Shown piece after piece: positions 11,301 to 22,800 of a DNA stretch of 64,000 nucleotides. How positions within the stretch are numbered: position 1 is the stretch's first letter; every line of letters starts with the position of its first letter. The notes beneath the pieces were generated by a model. It saw only the letters and a list, made by a program, of their open reading frames with translations, ran no database searches and was not told where the DNA came from. The DNA is taken from the NCBI GenBank assembly GCA_028753945.1, contig JAPNXP010000013.1, positions 5,085,501 through 5,149,500 of the forward strand, written 5' to 3'. The DNA is from Hexactinellida sp. DTS-2022 (lineage: Eukaryota; Porifera; Hexactinellida). The position numbers and the translations under genes were made by a program.

Positions 11301-13408
11301 GTGGTAACGAAAGTGGCGAAAAGGAATTCAGAATGAAAGCTGTCGCTATATTTAGTAACATTCTTATTGAGGCCGAAACCGATTTAACAATCCCTGATTC
11401 ACTTTTACGAATTGTATGCTGGGTATTATCCGAATATTTATATTTGTGTCCGAATTTGAGTTCCATAAACACCGCTTCGCGACTAGCGAAACTTTACAAA
11501 GGAAACCGGTCTCCGCTTACACAGAATTGGATTATCCAATCAGTTATCAAGCTAGCTATACATGACGAAATAGTTAGGAATACCATTAACACCTTATTTG
11601 CCCAATCAAATCTGTTTCTTAACATCGATACTCAACAGAGATGGAATGAATACATTGGAATTATGAGTTCTAAATATAGATACGATTCTGTTCACCCATT
11701 GGACGCCAGCTGTGAGGATTTAGGAGTAGATTCAACTCTCGGGTTTCTCACGAAATTTTCCGTGGAATGTGAGAAAAGTGGCGCGCCACCCTATCAACCG
11801 CCACACGTACGAAGGAATGTCAAACCGACACCAAAAGCAACTGAGATTAATTACAAACCATACGAACCACCGACTATTCCAGCTCCAAAGCAAATAATCC
11901 CAGTGCCACTCTCGATTCAAGGTAAACAAATGGATAAATTCACACCTATTTCTATATCCACTGCACAAACAATTCCGTCTGTTATAAATCCTAGCGAAGA
12001 AATGACTCAGTTTAATACTACACAGTCCATTAACCGTCCGTGGTCCGTTAAGGGGTACAAGAACAAACAATCCAGTTTACAATCGGAACCAAATACCGTA
12101 GAATCTCAACAAACACAGTTAAGTAATAAACTAAGTTCTAACTTCACAAGTTACGAGCCCAACACTTCGGTTACAACTCACATAGCTGCGCCTACTATTT
12201 CGCAGGAAGACCCAAAGCGACGAGAAGCGAATTCTATTTTCGGACATTTGGCACCTCAAACTGGAGGTGGCATTCTTTCGCAGAATTCCAGAAAACAAAA
12301 AGTTTCCGCGCCGATTGTGGCTCGACAGGAAAGTCCACTTTTGGAGCCACAAATAGCGACACTTTTGGAGCCAACCAATCAAGAGACACCCCTCATATCC
12401 CATGACACGATTGAGAGTACTCAGGCTCCTTTGGAACTGGAACTAACACCTCAGTTGGTTCCAGATACAAACTCACTCCTCCCAGACCTAACAGCTGATC
12501 CCACACTCCCAGATTCTAGCAATAGTACAGAGCTACAGCCCAATATGGAACTAGAACCGGAACTAAACACCAATATGGAACTAAACACTTCTCAAACAGT
12601 TCTTTCGGAAATTCTCCTCAATGAAAATGGCAGCGGTTTCGCCTTCATAAACGAACCCTTTCCATTGGCAGAATACAACCCGTCTAAAGGTGTTGAAATT
12701 AATCCGGAACTAAACGAATTCCCGAAAGAAGAACAAAACTTTCTGGTGTCAGATTCTAATATTCGTGTGACGTATGTCAAGGTGTTTAAACCCGACACCT
12801 TAGTTCTATTTATAGTACTGACTAACCAAATACAGGAAGGTTTAACGGATATCCTATTCAAGTATCAATTCCCTTCCAATTTACGGCTAATTGGAACTGA
12901 AACTAAGAATGAAATTAGACTTGAGAACTTGTCAGGATTTGAGTCACATTCCGAGACTTTAGAGATCCGCTGCACTGCCCCAGCCATGAATCCAACCGTC
13001 AGTGGCGAACTGAGTTATAAGGACGCTAGGAAAACTCTACAAAGATTGTTTTTTAATTTGATTATAAGCATTCGGGATTTAATGCGACCGCTTAAATTCA
13101 CACCTCAAGAGTTCGAAAATGATTGGTCCGCTTCGCTTATGTTTAAAAAGAAACGAACAACCATTTCGCCAACTGGGATTTCAAATATTTCCGATTTTAT
13201 TTCTATGTTTCGACAGAAAGTAAATGTACATGAAGTTGATAGGAAGGGAAGTGAGCTATTATTTGCCGGCAATTTCATCTCAAATGTTAAATCGCTTTTT
13301 CATGTAACTTATAACGAAAAACTTTGTTCAGCAGAAGTGTCAATTCTATCTCGAAACCAACTTTTAACAGATTCCGTGGCTCACTATTTAGAGAAAAATC
13401 TGAAATAG
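8348..13408 (+). CDS. AP4E1: AP-4 adaptor complex subunit epsilon
   Basis: Exons 8348-8585, 8938-9113, 9545-9886, 10292-10633 and 10958-13408 join in frame to a 1182-residue protein; the human protein is 1137. The adaptin trunk starts at the ATG with LVRHIGESRTKYEEDRI and continues through EMLG-HDASFGYI, LPLVRECLTHSKEIVRKKA and the FEYHSVALPW block. These are the epsilon-type version of the large adaptin fold. Residues of about 600-950 form a Ser/Thr/Pro/Gln-rich hinge. The last 225 or so form an appendage-like domain. AP-4 sorts cargo from the trans-Golgi network in a clathrin-independent coat. The start ATG is preceded by no obvious upstream coding. The last exon is a single 2.45 kb block without introns. 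Confidence 0.93.
8586..8937 (+). repeat. GTTT/ATTT array in AP4E1 intron 1
   Basis: The intron is nearly all TTTATTTGTTTG-like tetranucleotides. It includes three copies of a 48-base-spaced unit around 8730-8830 containing TATATTTATTTGTCTG. Confidence 0.8.
9356..9517. mobile_element. MITE, TGCATGCA family
   Basis: The left end CTAATAGGAACACGG is mirrored by GTGTTCCTATTAACGAG. The interior has GGTTAATTCCCCTAGCC and AAATGCATGCAAGTGACTCC, hallmarks of the family seen at eight or more other places here. It sits in AP4E1 intron 2. Confidence 0.7.
9928..10092. mobile_element. MITE, CAGTAGAACCTCG family
   Basis: The termini CAGTAGAACCTCGTTAGTA and ACTAACGAGGTTCTACTG are near-perfect inverted repeats flanked by TA on each side. 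This is the Tc1/mariner-pogo type of end and target duplication. It sits in AP4E1 intron 3. Confidence 0.75.
10661..10782. mobile_element. Truncated MITE, TGCATGCA family
   Basis: It contains GGTTAATTCCCTTAGTC, a degenerate ATACATGCAAGTGACTCC and the right end TTCCTATTAACGAG...CTACTGTA. The left terminus is reduced. It sits in AP4E1 intron 4. Confidence 0.6.
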
Positions 13409-13895
13409 TTATGTCTATAATTTGGCAGATTATTATGTATATTATTATTATTATTATTAGTTGGTGACCTTTGATTTTGGTTGTAGTTATTAAATTTCAA
13501 AGATTAATTCATTTCAAGCAGAATTCGTATATAAATTAACGGTTTTTCGGTTATTTTTCTTCCAAAATTTGAAAATTACTGACCCCAATATTTTAGTCCA
13601 CATCATCAAATTAAGTTGCCAAAATTATTTGCCCACAAATTGCTAATATTCACATTTACTGAATTACTTCAAAGCCTTATTAGCTTAGTTGCAATAAGAC
13701 TAATATACGTAGTTAGTTGCATATTGAATATAATTACACGAATTGCAAACCATTAAACCACGACCAGCTAGTTCCACATAAGATATGGCATTTAATAGCA
13801 ATTAACTCAATTATCTACTAAGGCTATATATATACGCTTTCCCAATAAATCGATTTTCTATAAAACCTACTGCGATCGAATTTACTGTATATAAA
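13409..13895. other. Intergenic spacer AP4E1 to the Ig-vWA gene
   Basis: AT-rich 487 bases holding the AP4E1 3' UTR (a short ATT run at 13441-13459) and the presumptive promoter of the next gene, with TATATATATA at about 13826 and TATAAAA directly before the ATG. I see no gene or element. Confidence 0.5.
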
Positions 13896-16800
13896 ATGAA
13901 GTTATTTGTGTTTGTATTTATACTTTTAACAACAATAAATATAGTTTATTGTGATGTTAGAATCAAGAAAGGAGAATTGAAATTGGATCCAAATCGCCCA
14001 ACACTTCAATTCACACCTATTTCACGGGAATTAATTGGTTCCGATATATACATACACTCGGATTACCCCAGTGACATATTCTTAATTTGCGGTTTAGAAA
14101 CGACCCCATTTGGGCCCGTAGAATATCAATGGGAAGTTTTAGGTGCTAATTATAGCACAACTCGATTTGGTGAAATCGAACTAAGACAGATAAACACAAA
14201 TGTTGTTGTCAAATGTTTCGTTAAAGATTCTAACTCGCAAGATGAAGCTGTGAGTCAGATAGTTGCTGTTTCAAATATAGAGTGTAAGTTCTATTAATAG
14301 CCCCTATGCTATAAATATAGAATAGTTAAATGCTGTATTTATGTTATAAAACAGAACTTTTAAAAGTTGTATTTGTCTAATTATCTTATAAATTTTATAA
14401 GTTAGCTATTGTTGTAAGAACAGTTCAATTTGATTGAATAATGTTCTAAATTTATAATATTTAAAAAGTTGTATTTTATGTTGTAAATTTATACATTTTT
14501 AAAGTAGTAGCATTTATTGTAGCAAACATTTAATAGATTGGTTACCTAGATATATGTGTATGTAGTAGATTGGCAATTGTATTTATGAACTAATTCTATA
14601 TTTAGTACCAGACCGGCCATCTCTCCCGATTTACAAACTCCTGTCAGAAGGAGACCCTCGCTACTTAACAGAGCGTCTCACAGTTAGTGCCGGAAGTGGC
14701 ATTAATGTGTCCTGTGTGTCATACAGTGGTTTGGCTAACCACCGTATTCCAACCATTGCGAGAGGCGACGGACTAACTATGTCCAACCGAATTAATTTAA
14801 GCCGAAAACCGGGCGAAACCGTAATGAGCATAACAGGTATTACTGAGAAGGAAAGTGGAACCTACTTTTGTTCTGTGGAAGATTTGAATATCGGAGATTC
14901 TGTTAGTGGAAACAAATTAATATCCTGTCTTATTATTGAAGGTAAACAAGTAAACAAATTACAGTAGAACTCGGTTATAACGTACCCCCTCGGGAATGGA
15001 ATAAGTACGTACTAACCGAGTTTACCCTACATAGAAATACAAACTGCTTTATAAACTTGGTTAAATAAATTAGTACGTACTAACCCAGGTACGTTATAAC
15101 CGAGTATATTGTTTGTATTTACAGTAGAACTAGGAACACGGTTAATACGAACAAACAGTTCCACAAAATATGGTCCCTACAATGGCTATTAAATGGGCAT
15201 TACTCCGGTTAATACGAACTCTGGATATAGCGAACAAATTTTGACCTTCCTTTGGTATTCGTATTAGCGAGGTTCTACTGTACTTTATACCGAACATAAC
15301 AACAACAACAACAACAATTACTATTTATCTTCTAGTTGTATCGTGTCCTACGTACCCAGTATTCACAATCCCTTCCGGACAATCGATACGGTTTGGATAT
15401 CCCCTGACCCTCAAATGTTCCTCTACAACCCAATCCAACACACCTCCTTATATCAGTATACTCCGTAGCAACGCGAGTGGTACAATGGCACGTGGGTATA
15501 CCGGATTGGCAGAGTACCATATACAGTCCCTCAGCCAATCAACAGCTGGGGAATATGAATGTGTTGCTTATAACGAATGTGGCAACAAATCAACCAGCAT
15601 ACAAATTGCATGTAAGATATACTACTTTATAACCAGGTCTATTTAGTAGATTTATACACTTAGTTAATACACCTTTTCTAAGTAATTTTCATGCACTTAG
15701 CAAGGGCATTTTTGCTTACATCAAAATTCACCTTTTGGTAAGTCCGGTTTTTTATATTGAAATTTGTTGGTCGATATTCAAGTAAGCCCAAAATATATGT
15801 TTATAACTAAACGTTATTAATAAGCGTTATACAGTATAACTTGTATATAGCGGTCATTTTTGCCAGTCCCTTAAAGGGTGGCCTTATTAACAATTTCTAA
15901 GTATAGTTTACTCCACTTAATAGAGCCACCGGTTAATAGATTTCTCCGCTTAATCGAGTCAAAGCAACCTGGTCCCGAAGTGGCTCTATTAAGCGGAGTT
16001 GATTGTATTTGCTTATAAATAATACTAACAGATTTCTCTAAGTACTTATTTGAATTCTATATCTAGTGTGTCCTCCGCTATCTACTCTACAAAACTGTGT
16101 GTCTCCTTGCCCAAAGGATTGCAGCATTAACGAGACAGAGAGGTTTAACTGTTTCATTTCAGCCTCTAGGACATGTAATCCTGGGTGTGAATGTGTGACG
16201 GGTCACTCTCTCAATAATGGGATTTGTGTAGCAGATTATGATTGCCCAGGTAAGTACAGTAGAACCTCGTTAGTAGGAACACCATCAAAATGCGTTCGCC
16301 TTATCCGGAATTCGTATTAATCAATATAAGTTGTATTGAAAAGGCTTTAAAGGGGACTGAAATAGTGTTCGTATTTACTGTAATTGAATTATGTTAACTT
16401 ATGTTTAAAGATTCCTTACAACAAAATAGATTCTACTTATCAATATAGTTCGATAATTTACAGGTTTCATGTCAATTCAATTTAAATAAAATGCGAACGC
16501 ATTTGATTATTGCACTATTGATTGCCTGAATCGGTATTAAGTGCTATGGCTACTTAAGAGCATTAAAAGCGCCACTTAAGTGCTGGAAATTAGTTGCAGC
16601 ATTTGTAGGAGTTGTGATATGCCATCTGCTATATTGTGCTATTAAAGCCATTATAATTATCGTATTTCCAGAATAAGTTCCTTGATTTTTCGTGTACCAA
16701 ATTTAGCTTAAATTTTTTGAAAATTTTCAAAGAAAACTGTTTAGTTTAGTTAGATTTAAATGGTTCTTATCGAATTTCCTAAATAAAACGAATATTTTAT

Positions 16801-19800
16801 TTAGAACTTGCAAATGACATAAAATTGTGTCCACAATAAGGAGTTTAACTTAACCTTAACTAAACGAAAGTTACATCATTATAAAAAATCGACAAACTTT
16901 TTGATGAAACATGGATTACGAAAAAATATATATATTTGAGTTATATCTTTCACAACTCTGTATTATTCAAACCAAATATACTAAATTAGATATTATTTAG
17001 TCTAATATCTTCTTTCGGATATTTATACGGTGAAATTATAACATTTAAAATTTTCAAAAGCAAGTGGCAGGCAAGTGGAGCAGTTCACTTTTATGCTACG
17101 TCATCAAAACAATTTCTGAAAATTTTAATTTTTTGAATGCAATCGATAGAGAGGACAAAACCATGTGTAAATCCGAATTTTCTTGAAATTTGAATTATTT
17201 GATTGACCTATTTTCCTCCTGTTACACCGTGTATCAGTTAGGCAGTCTACAGTTAAAGTGTTGTCATTTTAGAGGGAAACAATAAATGCGCACCTCTTTC
17301 CAGTTTTATCGCGATTTTGCTTAGTTTGTATTTCAACATTACACAAGTACAACATACCCTCGGTCCAAATAATAGGGGCTCCTGAATCTGAATGAGAGGA
17401 GAGAGAGAGATGGGATCTGTGTCTGTGATTGCGTTTTCTGGAAACAGGTTCAGCGAGTATACTGGGATAAGCATTGCATGTTTTAGAGTGAGATTTCTTG
17501 AATGAGTTGTTAGAAGTTTAGACAGGAATGAGAGTATGACTGGAAGAGGCTTCGAACGACGGAGACGAGGAGAAGCTGGACGGGAGTGTCTGAGTATTAC
17601 GTCCCTATTATGCAACTACGTGTTTCACAATTGTAAATAACAGATTTTGGAAAATATACTTCGAATTTGATTAGGTTGGAGATGAGATACTAACATAGTT
17701 CGGATAGAAGATAAGAAATAATTCAATGTATAAATTTTCTTTTGTCTAAGTATAGACACTTTCAATATTGGATAAAGACCGTCTGTATAACAGATAGCCC
17801 CCCCTCCTACCTGGAGGAGAAGAGAATGTTATCATAGTGATAGTACGAGATCTTCACAGACGGAGGGATGGGGATAATATATGGACTCAATTACTAGTCT
17901 GCAACAAATTGATAAATTTATCCGATTTAGATTGATACAAGTGGTAACAAAAGTTATGACGTGGGACGCATGTTTTAGCATAACATACAAGAGGCAGTCT
18001 GTTGAGGATATACGTATGAAATTATAATGTACATAATTAATCATGATAACTTCTCCAGTTACAATGTAATCCATAATGTATATTACATAGGCATAATAAC
18101 AGCATATACCATATGTATATATGTAACTCGTTGCACACAATAAAAATTAACTGAATTGAAACATTTCATTTCGAAATGGTAGAAAGGGTAAATATTTGAT
18201 TCCTATATTTCACTAACCATTGACACAAAAAAAGATCATGATAAAGTAGTACTCCAAGCAAGATATACTGTGTGCAAGATTATTATAATACATGTTGTAT
18301 ATATTTTAAGAAATAAGAGTGATAATACACACTGTTCATTTGTGATTTTGAATAATTCTTTCTGAACAATTTGTATAGTTACACTAGACGAATTCCAATT
18401 GTGGCTAAATAAAGTGAGGTATTAGAGCTTTTTTATCTTTTTGAAGTAATAAGATATTGCGCTTTCAGTTTAGCATTAAATTGTAACGATTTTTGACATA
18501 ATAAAAATGGCCTACTTCCAGGTGGTGTGCCACTGTGCACTTTGTATATTGTTTGTCGTAGTCGACTTTCGCAGGCCCGTAGCACGCCAACATTTATTGG
18601 TGCGGCAGTGACGTCACCTTATTAATTATAATTCGCCATTAATCTTTTCTACATATACGCTCTTTACTATATGTTTTATGTTACTCAACTAAGGGTAATA
18701 CCAAAGTACAAAATACTAACCAAATTTAGTATTGTACTGTGTTTATTGAATCGTTGAAACAGTGCTACATGCTAAAAAATCTAATGGTTACAAATAATTA
18801 GATTATAATGGTACCGAACAGTGTGGCGTTGGCAACACCACCTATACCCAGTCAGGATTTACTATTAGGCTAAGTAAGCTATAGTCTTCGGGCCACTACA
18901 GGTCGACGGACCACTCACCTAGATTAAAATATTTAAAGTTAAAGCAGCAGCTGTAGAATCATCAAATATTATTAACCCAAAATTAACATTTTGCCGTTAA
19001 AAGGTTGAGGGCCAGCAAGATTTAGAAGTCAATTTGGGGCCTAATTTGGCAACTGAGTGTTGGTCGTCTTTTTATAAGAGTCGAACACCTTTAAGGTTAA
19101 ATTACCCCAGGTGAATGAAAGTTCTTGTATTAATCTGTAATTGTGAGAAATAGATCCCTGTACAATACAAAGCAATAAACAAAAAAGAAAATGTCTCTAT
19201 CTAACATGCTTTTTATTTTTTGTCGGTTTCAAAATTTGGCTAACACAAATCTCCCATAAGGCAATTTCCAAAAGTGATGGTCTAAATTATGCAGTATTTT
19301 TGGAATGCGGAGATCAATATCACAATGTGACAAAATATTAAAAAAATTTCGTTCCTGGGTTGCAAGTGATATTTCCTAATTCCTTACACATGTAAAGCAT
19401 TCAAAACTAGTTTTCATCTCTTCTAACTTTGCTTTTGTCATGTTGACAATGACATTAATAAATTTACCGAAATGTCTCACTTTTGATGCAGCTGTTATAC
19501 TTTTGAATTGCTTTAGTACAGAGACATTATATTCATGTTGCACTATGATATTTATAATTGATGGGAAAAAAAGTTGATAATACCAGTGATTTTGTATTGT
19601 AGATTTGTAAATTAAGAAATTTGTTTCATTGAGTAAAATCAAAGTCCTGATGTTGTTATCTCAAGATTCTATCCTTTTAGAGTATAAGGAATTAGGATAT
19701 TTCTACTGATAGCCAGGAAAAATTTTTTGTCACATTGTGTATTTGTTATCAAAATCAATATTTAAACATTACAAGCGTACGGAGTTGGTAGTCGGTTTAG

Positions 19801-22800
19801 ATTTTGAATTATGACTCCGAATTTATTTTTAAAACATTTTATCGAATATCACATAAAAACATGACCTTTTTGATAATTTTTTTGAGTTCAAAAGGTCGCA
19901 ATTTTTTTAATTTAGTTCAAATCAAAATTCTAAACAGGCCACCAACCGCCCATCACGATGATCTATGTGATATATAGCACAGAATATGTCTTTAGTAAAT
20001 AATGATCTTGCACACCACACACTTATCAGGTTGAGTCTGAAGAAATCCCCCTATGGGAGTTTTGTATTACAATAAAACTGCACGCCCCATAAATCAAATT
20101 TATAAAAGATAACACAGGCCTTCAAAAAAATGTTTTAAAAAAGTTGTTTTAATTTTGATCACTGATATGGACTAATTTTGGGGCGCTGATTCCGAATATC
20201 TAATCAGATTTTGCTAATCACGTACCGTTTTCTATCAACAAAATAATTTTTCGATTTTTGCCAAAATTAATTCTGAAATACAATTTATATTATATTAATT
20301 GTCTATCTATTTTCAATTATATAAAGTGACTTACTTCCTTATTTGTTTATATCTATAGTGTTATTATTTTGTGCTGTTATGTCTAAAAGAAAATGTTTCA
20401 ATTCCCCAGACATTTTTTGTTATATTTGTGGCTTCTACTCTCCGAAACCTCAGATTCAGAATATTACTGAATTTGTTATTCGTGCATACCATGCTTATTT
20501 CGAAGTTAAGCAGGGCGATTAGGACAAAAGTTTGGCACCGCATAAGGTCTGTAAATCTTGTGTTGATTTATTGCGATCTTGGACTAAGGGCAATGAGAAA
20601 CATCTCCAATTCGGTATTCCTATGATATCGAGAGAATCGAAAAATCATTTTGACGATTGTTATTTCTGCATGGAGAATGTGAAAGGTTGCAAAAAAAGTG
20701 ACAGAAACCTGCTGAATTACCCAAATTTAGAATCTGCAATTCGACCAGTCCCTCATTGTAGTGATCTACCTCAACCAATATTCACTGAATTTCTCGAATC
20801 TTCTCCATCAAGGGACAAAAATAACATTGTATCGTTACAGAGAGCAAGTTTTCCAACAGTTTTTCTCAGAAAAGGATTGTTTGGTGTATTGTCCAAATGT
20901 TGAGGGGCTTCTACTGGCAATGGGAATTGCAAACTACATAGGCGTCGACCATGCCGGGGCGGTCGGGGCGTGCCCCGGCATGATTAAAACATGCCGGGGC
21001 GGGCACTGTTCCGCCCCGGCATCAATTCGATTGGATTCGAGTGGAACCCAAAAACCTTTGGTTTCTGCTGAACTAAAAATTCTAAATCATCCATATCATC
21101 TCTGTTCGAAAGGTAATTAATAATAGTATTACAAATCGTATGTAAGTTGTTGAATTTGGACAATAACCGACAAAATGAATTGTGAGACAATAGTTATACG
21201 TCTTCCGTTAATCAGATTTTATTCCCACATTGAATAATATATATTGTGGCACATTCCATAATGATTAGCATGAAACACATTTGTAAGCATGGTTAGCTAT
21301 TACTTATCAAACAGATGAGCTAGCTAAACAGATTATAACATCCTTTGTAGAATAATTCCTGTAATTATATTTTATTGTGCTACCTAAATCTAAATTAACA
21401 CCCAACTACAAACCCAATTCGATAATTAATATATTTAATATCAGGGCCGGGTGTCCTATAAAAAGTACATATGTAATTCACAACAAGTTCGTAGTAATTG
21501 CTACACCGTAAATATCCTAGGGAACTAAAATTATTTCAAATGTGTGGGAAATCAAATTATGAATTGAGTAGTGAGTTTAATACAATAAAATAAGTTCTAG
21601 ACAGCTATTTATTATAGAAATTACTTATATAGAGCTGAGCTTTGTAGAGTTCAGTTTTTCACTATGTGATTCATGCACTGAGAAAGGTCAGTTTTTTTCC
21701 AGAGTTTGAAATTGACCTTTAGAAAGTCAGCCTGGGCTTTTAGTATGGGAAAAAATCTGAACTCTACAAAGCTCAGCTCTATATAAGGATTCCCTTTATT
21801 ATATTCGTGACTTAATTAAAGTTATGTGTAGAAATAGATTCTTGAGGCATTCAAAATGTATTTTATATTCTAGTAGTATTTGGATAATTGTTGTGTATTA
21901 GAAATTTTGGATAATAGTTTTGATTTGCAAAGCAGTAAATAAATGTAATAATATTCTCTTTTATTAGTTAAGGTGTCGGGGAGACACCAAGGCATAGAGC
22001 CAACTTACCTGTTTAGTTTTAGTTGAAAGTTGTGTAAAGTTTTAAGTAAAGCAAATAATCTTCCCTAAATCCTATCTTATATCTGATCTAGAATATAATG
22101 TTATGGTTGGTTTATAATATGTTCAAAATTCTAACTTTAACTAATTAATTAATTAATTCTAAATAAAGATTTAATTCATAAGTTAATTAGTAGACTGGTA
22201 TAATATACCGGATTCCTTTCCCTAATTAAACGCTTATTATTTGCAGACGGGTATCCTGAGGTGACAATAACCGGAACTGTAACACGAATTAGTTTCAATA
22301 CTCTGGATATATGTGAATCAGACCTTCCCTATTCCCTCCTCTGCGAAACGAGACCTGTGGACAGGACTGCTATAAGGTTCTATAAGAAAGGAGAGCAGCT
22401 AAGTAGGGACCAGAGTATAACTGTGGCAGAGAATGGTTCCCTTATTCTAACGGGAGAGGGAACACGGCTAACACACGCGGGGGTTTATGTTTGTGAGGGA
22501 AATATGTCCGGGAGAATATCTACAGCTTCTATTAAACTAAACGGTAAGTGTTGTACTATTGTATTGTAGACAAATGTTGTGTGTTTGTTTGTTTGTTGTT
22601 GTTGTTGTTTTGTTTGTTTGTTGTTGTTGTTTCAAACTTGTTTTGTTTGTGTTTTTGTTGTTTGTTTTTGTTGTTGTTTGTTTGTGTTTGTGTTTGTGTT
22701 TGTGTTTGTGTTTTTGTTTTGTTTTTGTTGTTGTTGTTGTTATTGTTATTGTTGTTGTTGTTGTTGTTTATATATATACCAATAGTTATCCCTGCTACTC

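Larger units (their letters stand above)
16250..22246 (+). other. 6-kb intron of the Ig-vWA gene
   Basis: The longest intron in the window. It holds a half-MITE (16257-16380), AT-rich unique sequence (16400-18500), an inverted pair CACAATGTGACAAAAT / TTTTGTCACATTGTG at about 19323 and 19724, a broken transposon-type ORF (20379-21120) interrupted by a GC-rich palindrome cluster, and a MITE with perfect 31-base ends (21624-21787). Antisense frames at 17253-17615, 17832-18140 and 19376-19642 have no recognisable domain; I do not call them genes. Confidence 0.6.

Noticed and set aside
1-13408. Functional link between the SRCR receptor's YxxPhi tail and the adjacent AP-4 gene
   Set aside because: Adjacency in an animal genome is not evidence of shared function, and YxxPhi usually binds mu subunits of AP-2/AP-1.
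17253-17615. 120-residue antisense frame in the 6-kb intron
   Set aside because: No recognisable domain, odd composition and no promoter or poly(A) signs; random frames of this length are expected.
19376-19642. 88-residue antisense frame flanked by an inverted pair
   Set aside because: It could be a transposon remnant, but I recognise no motif and cannot support a gene.
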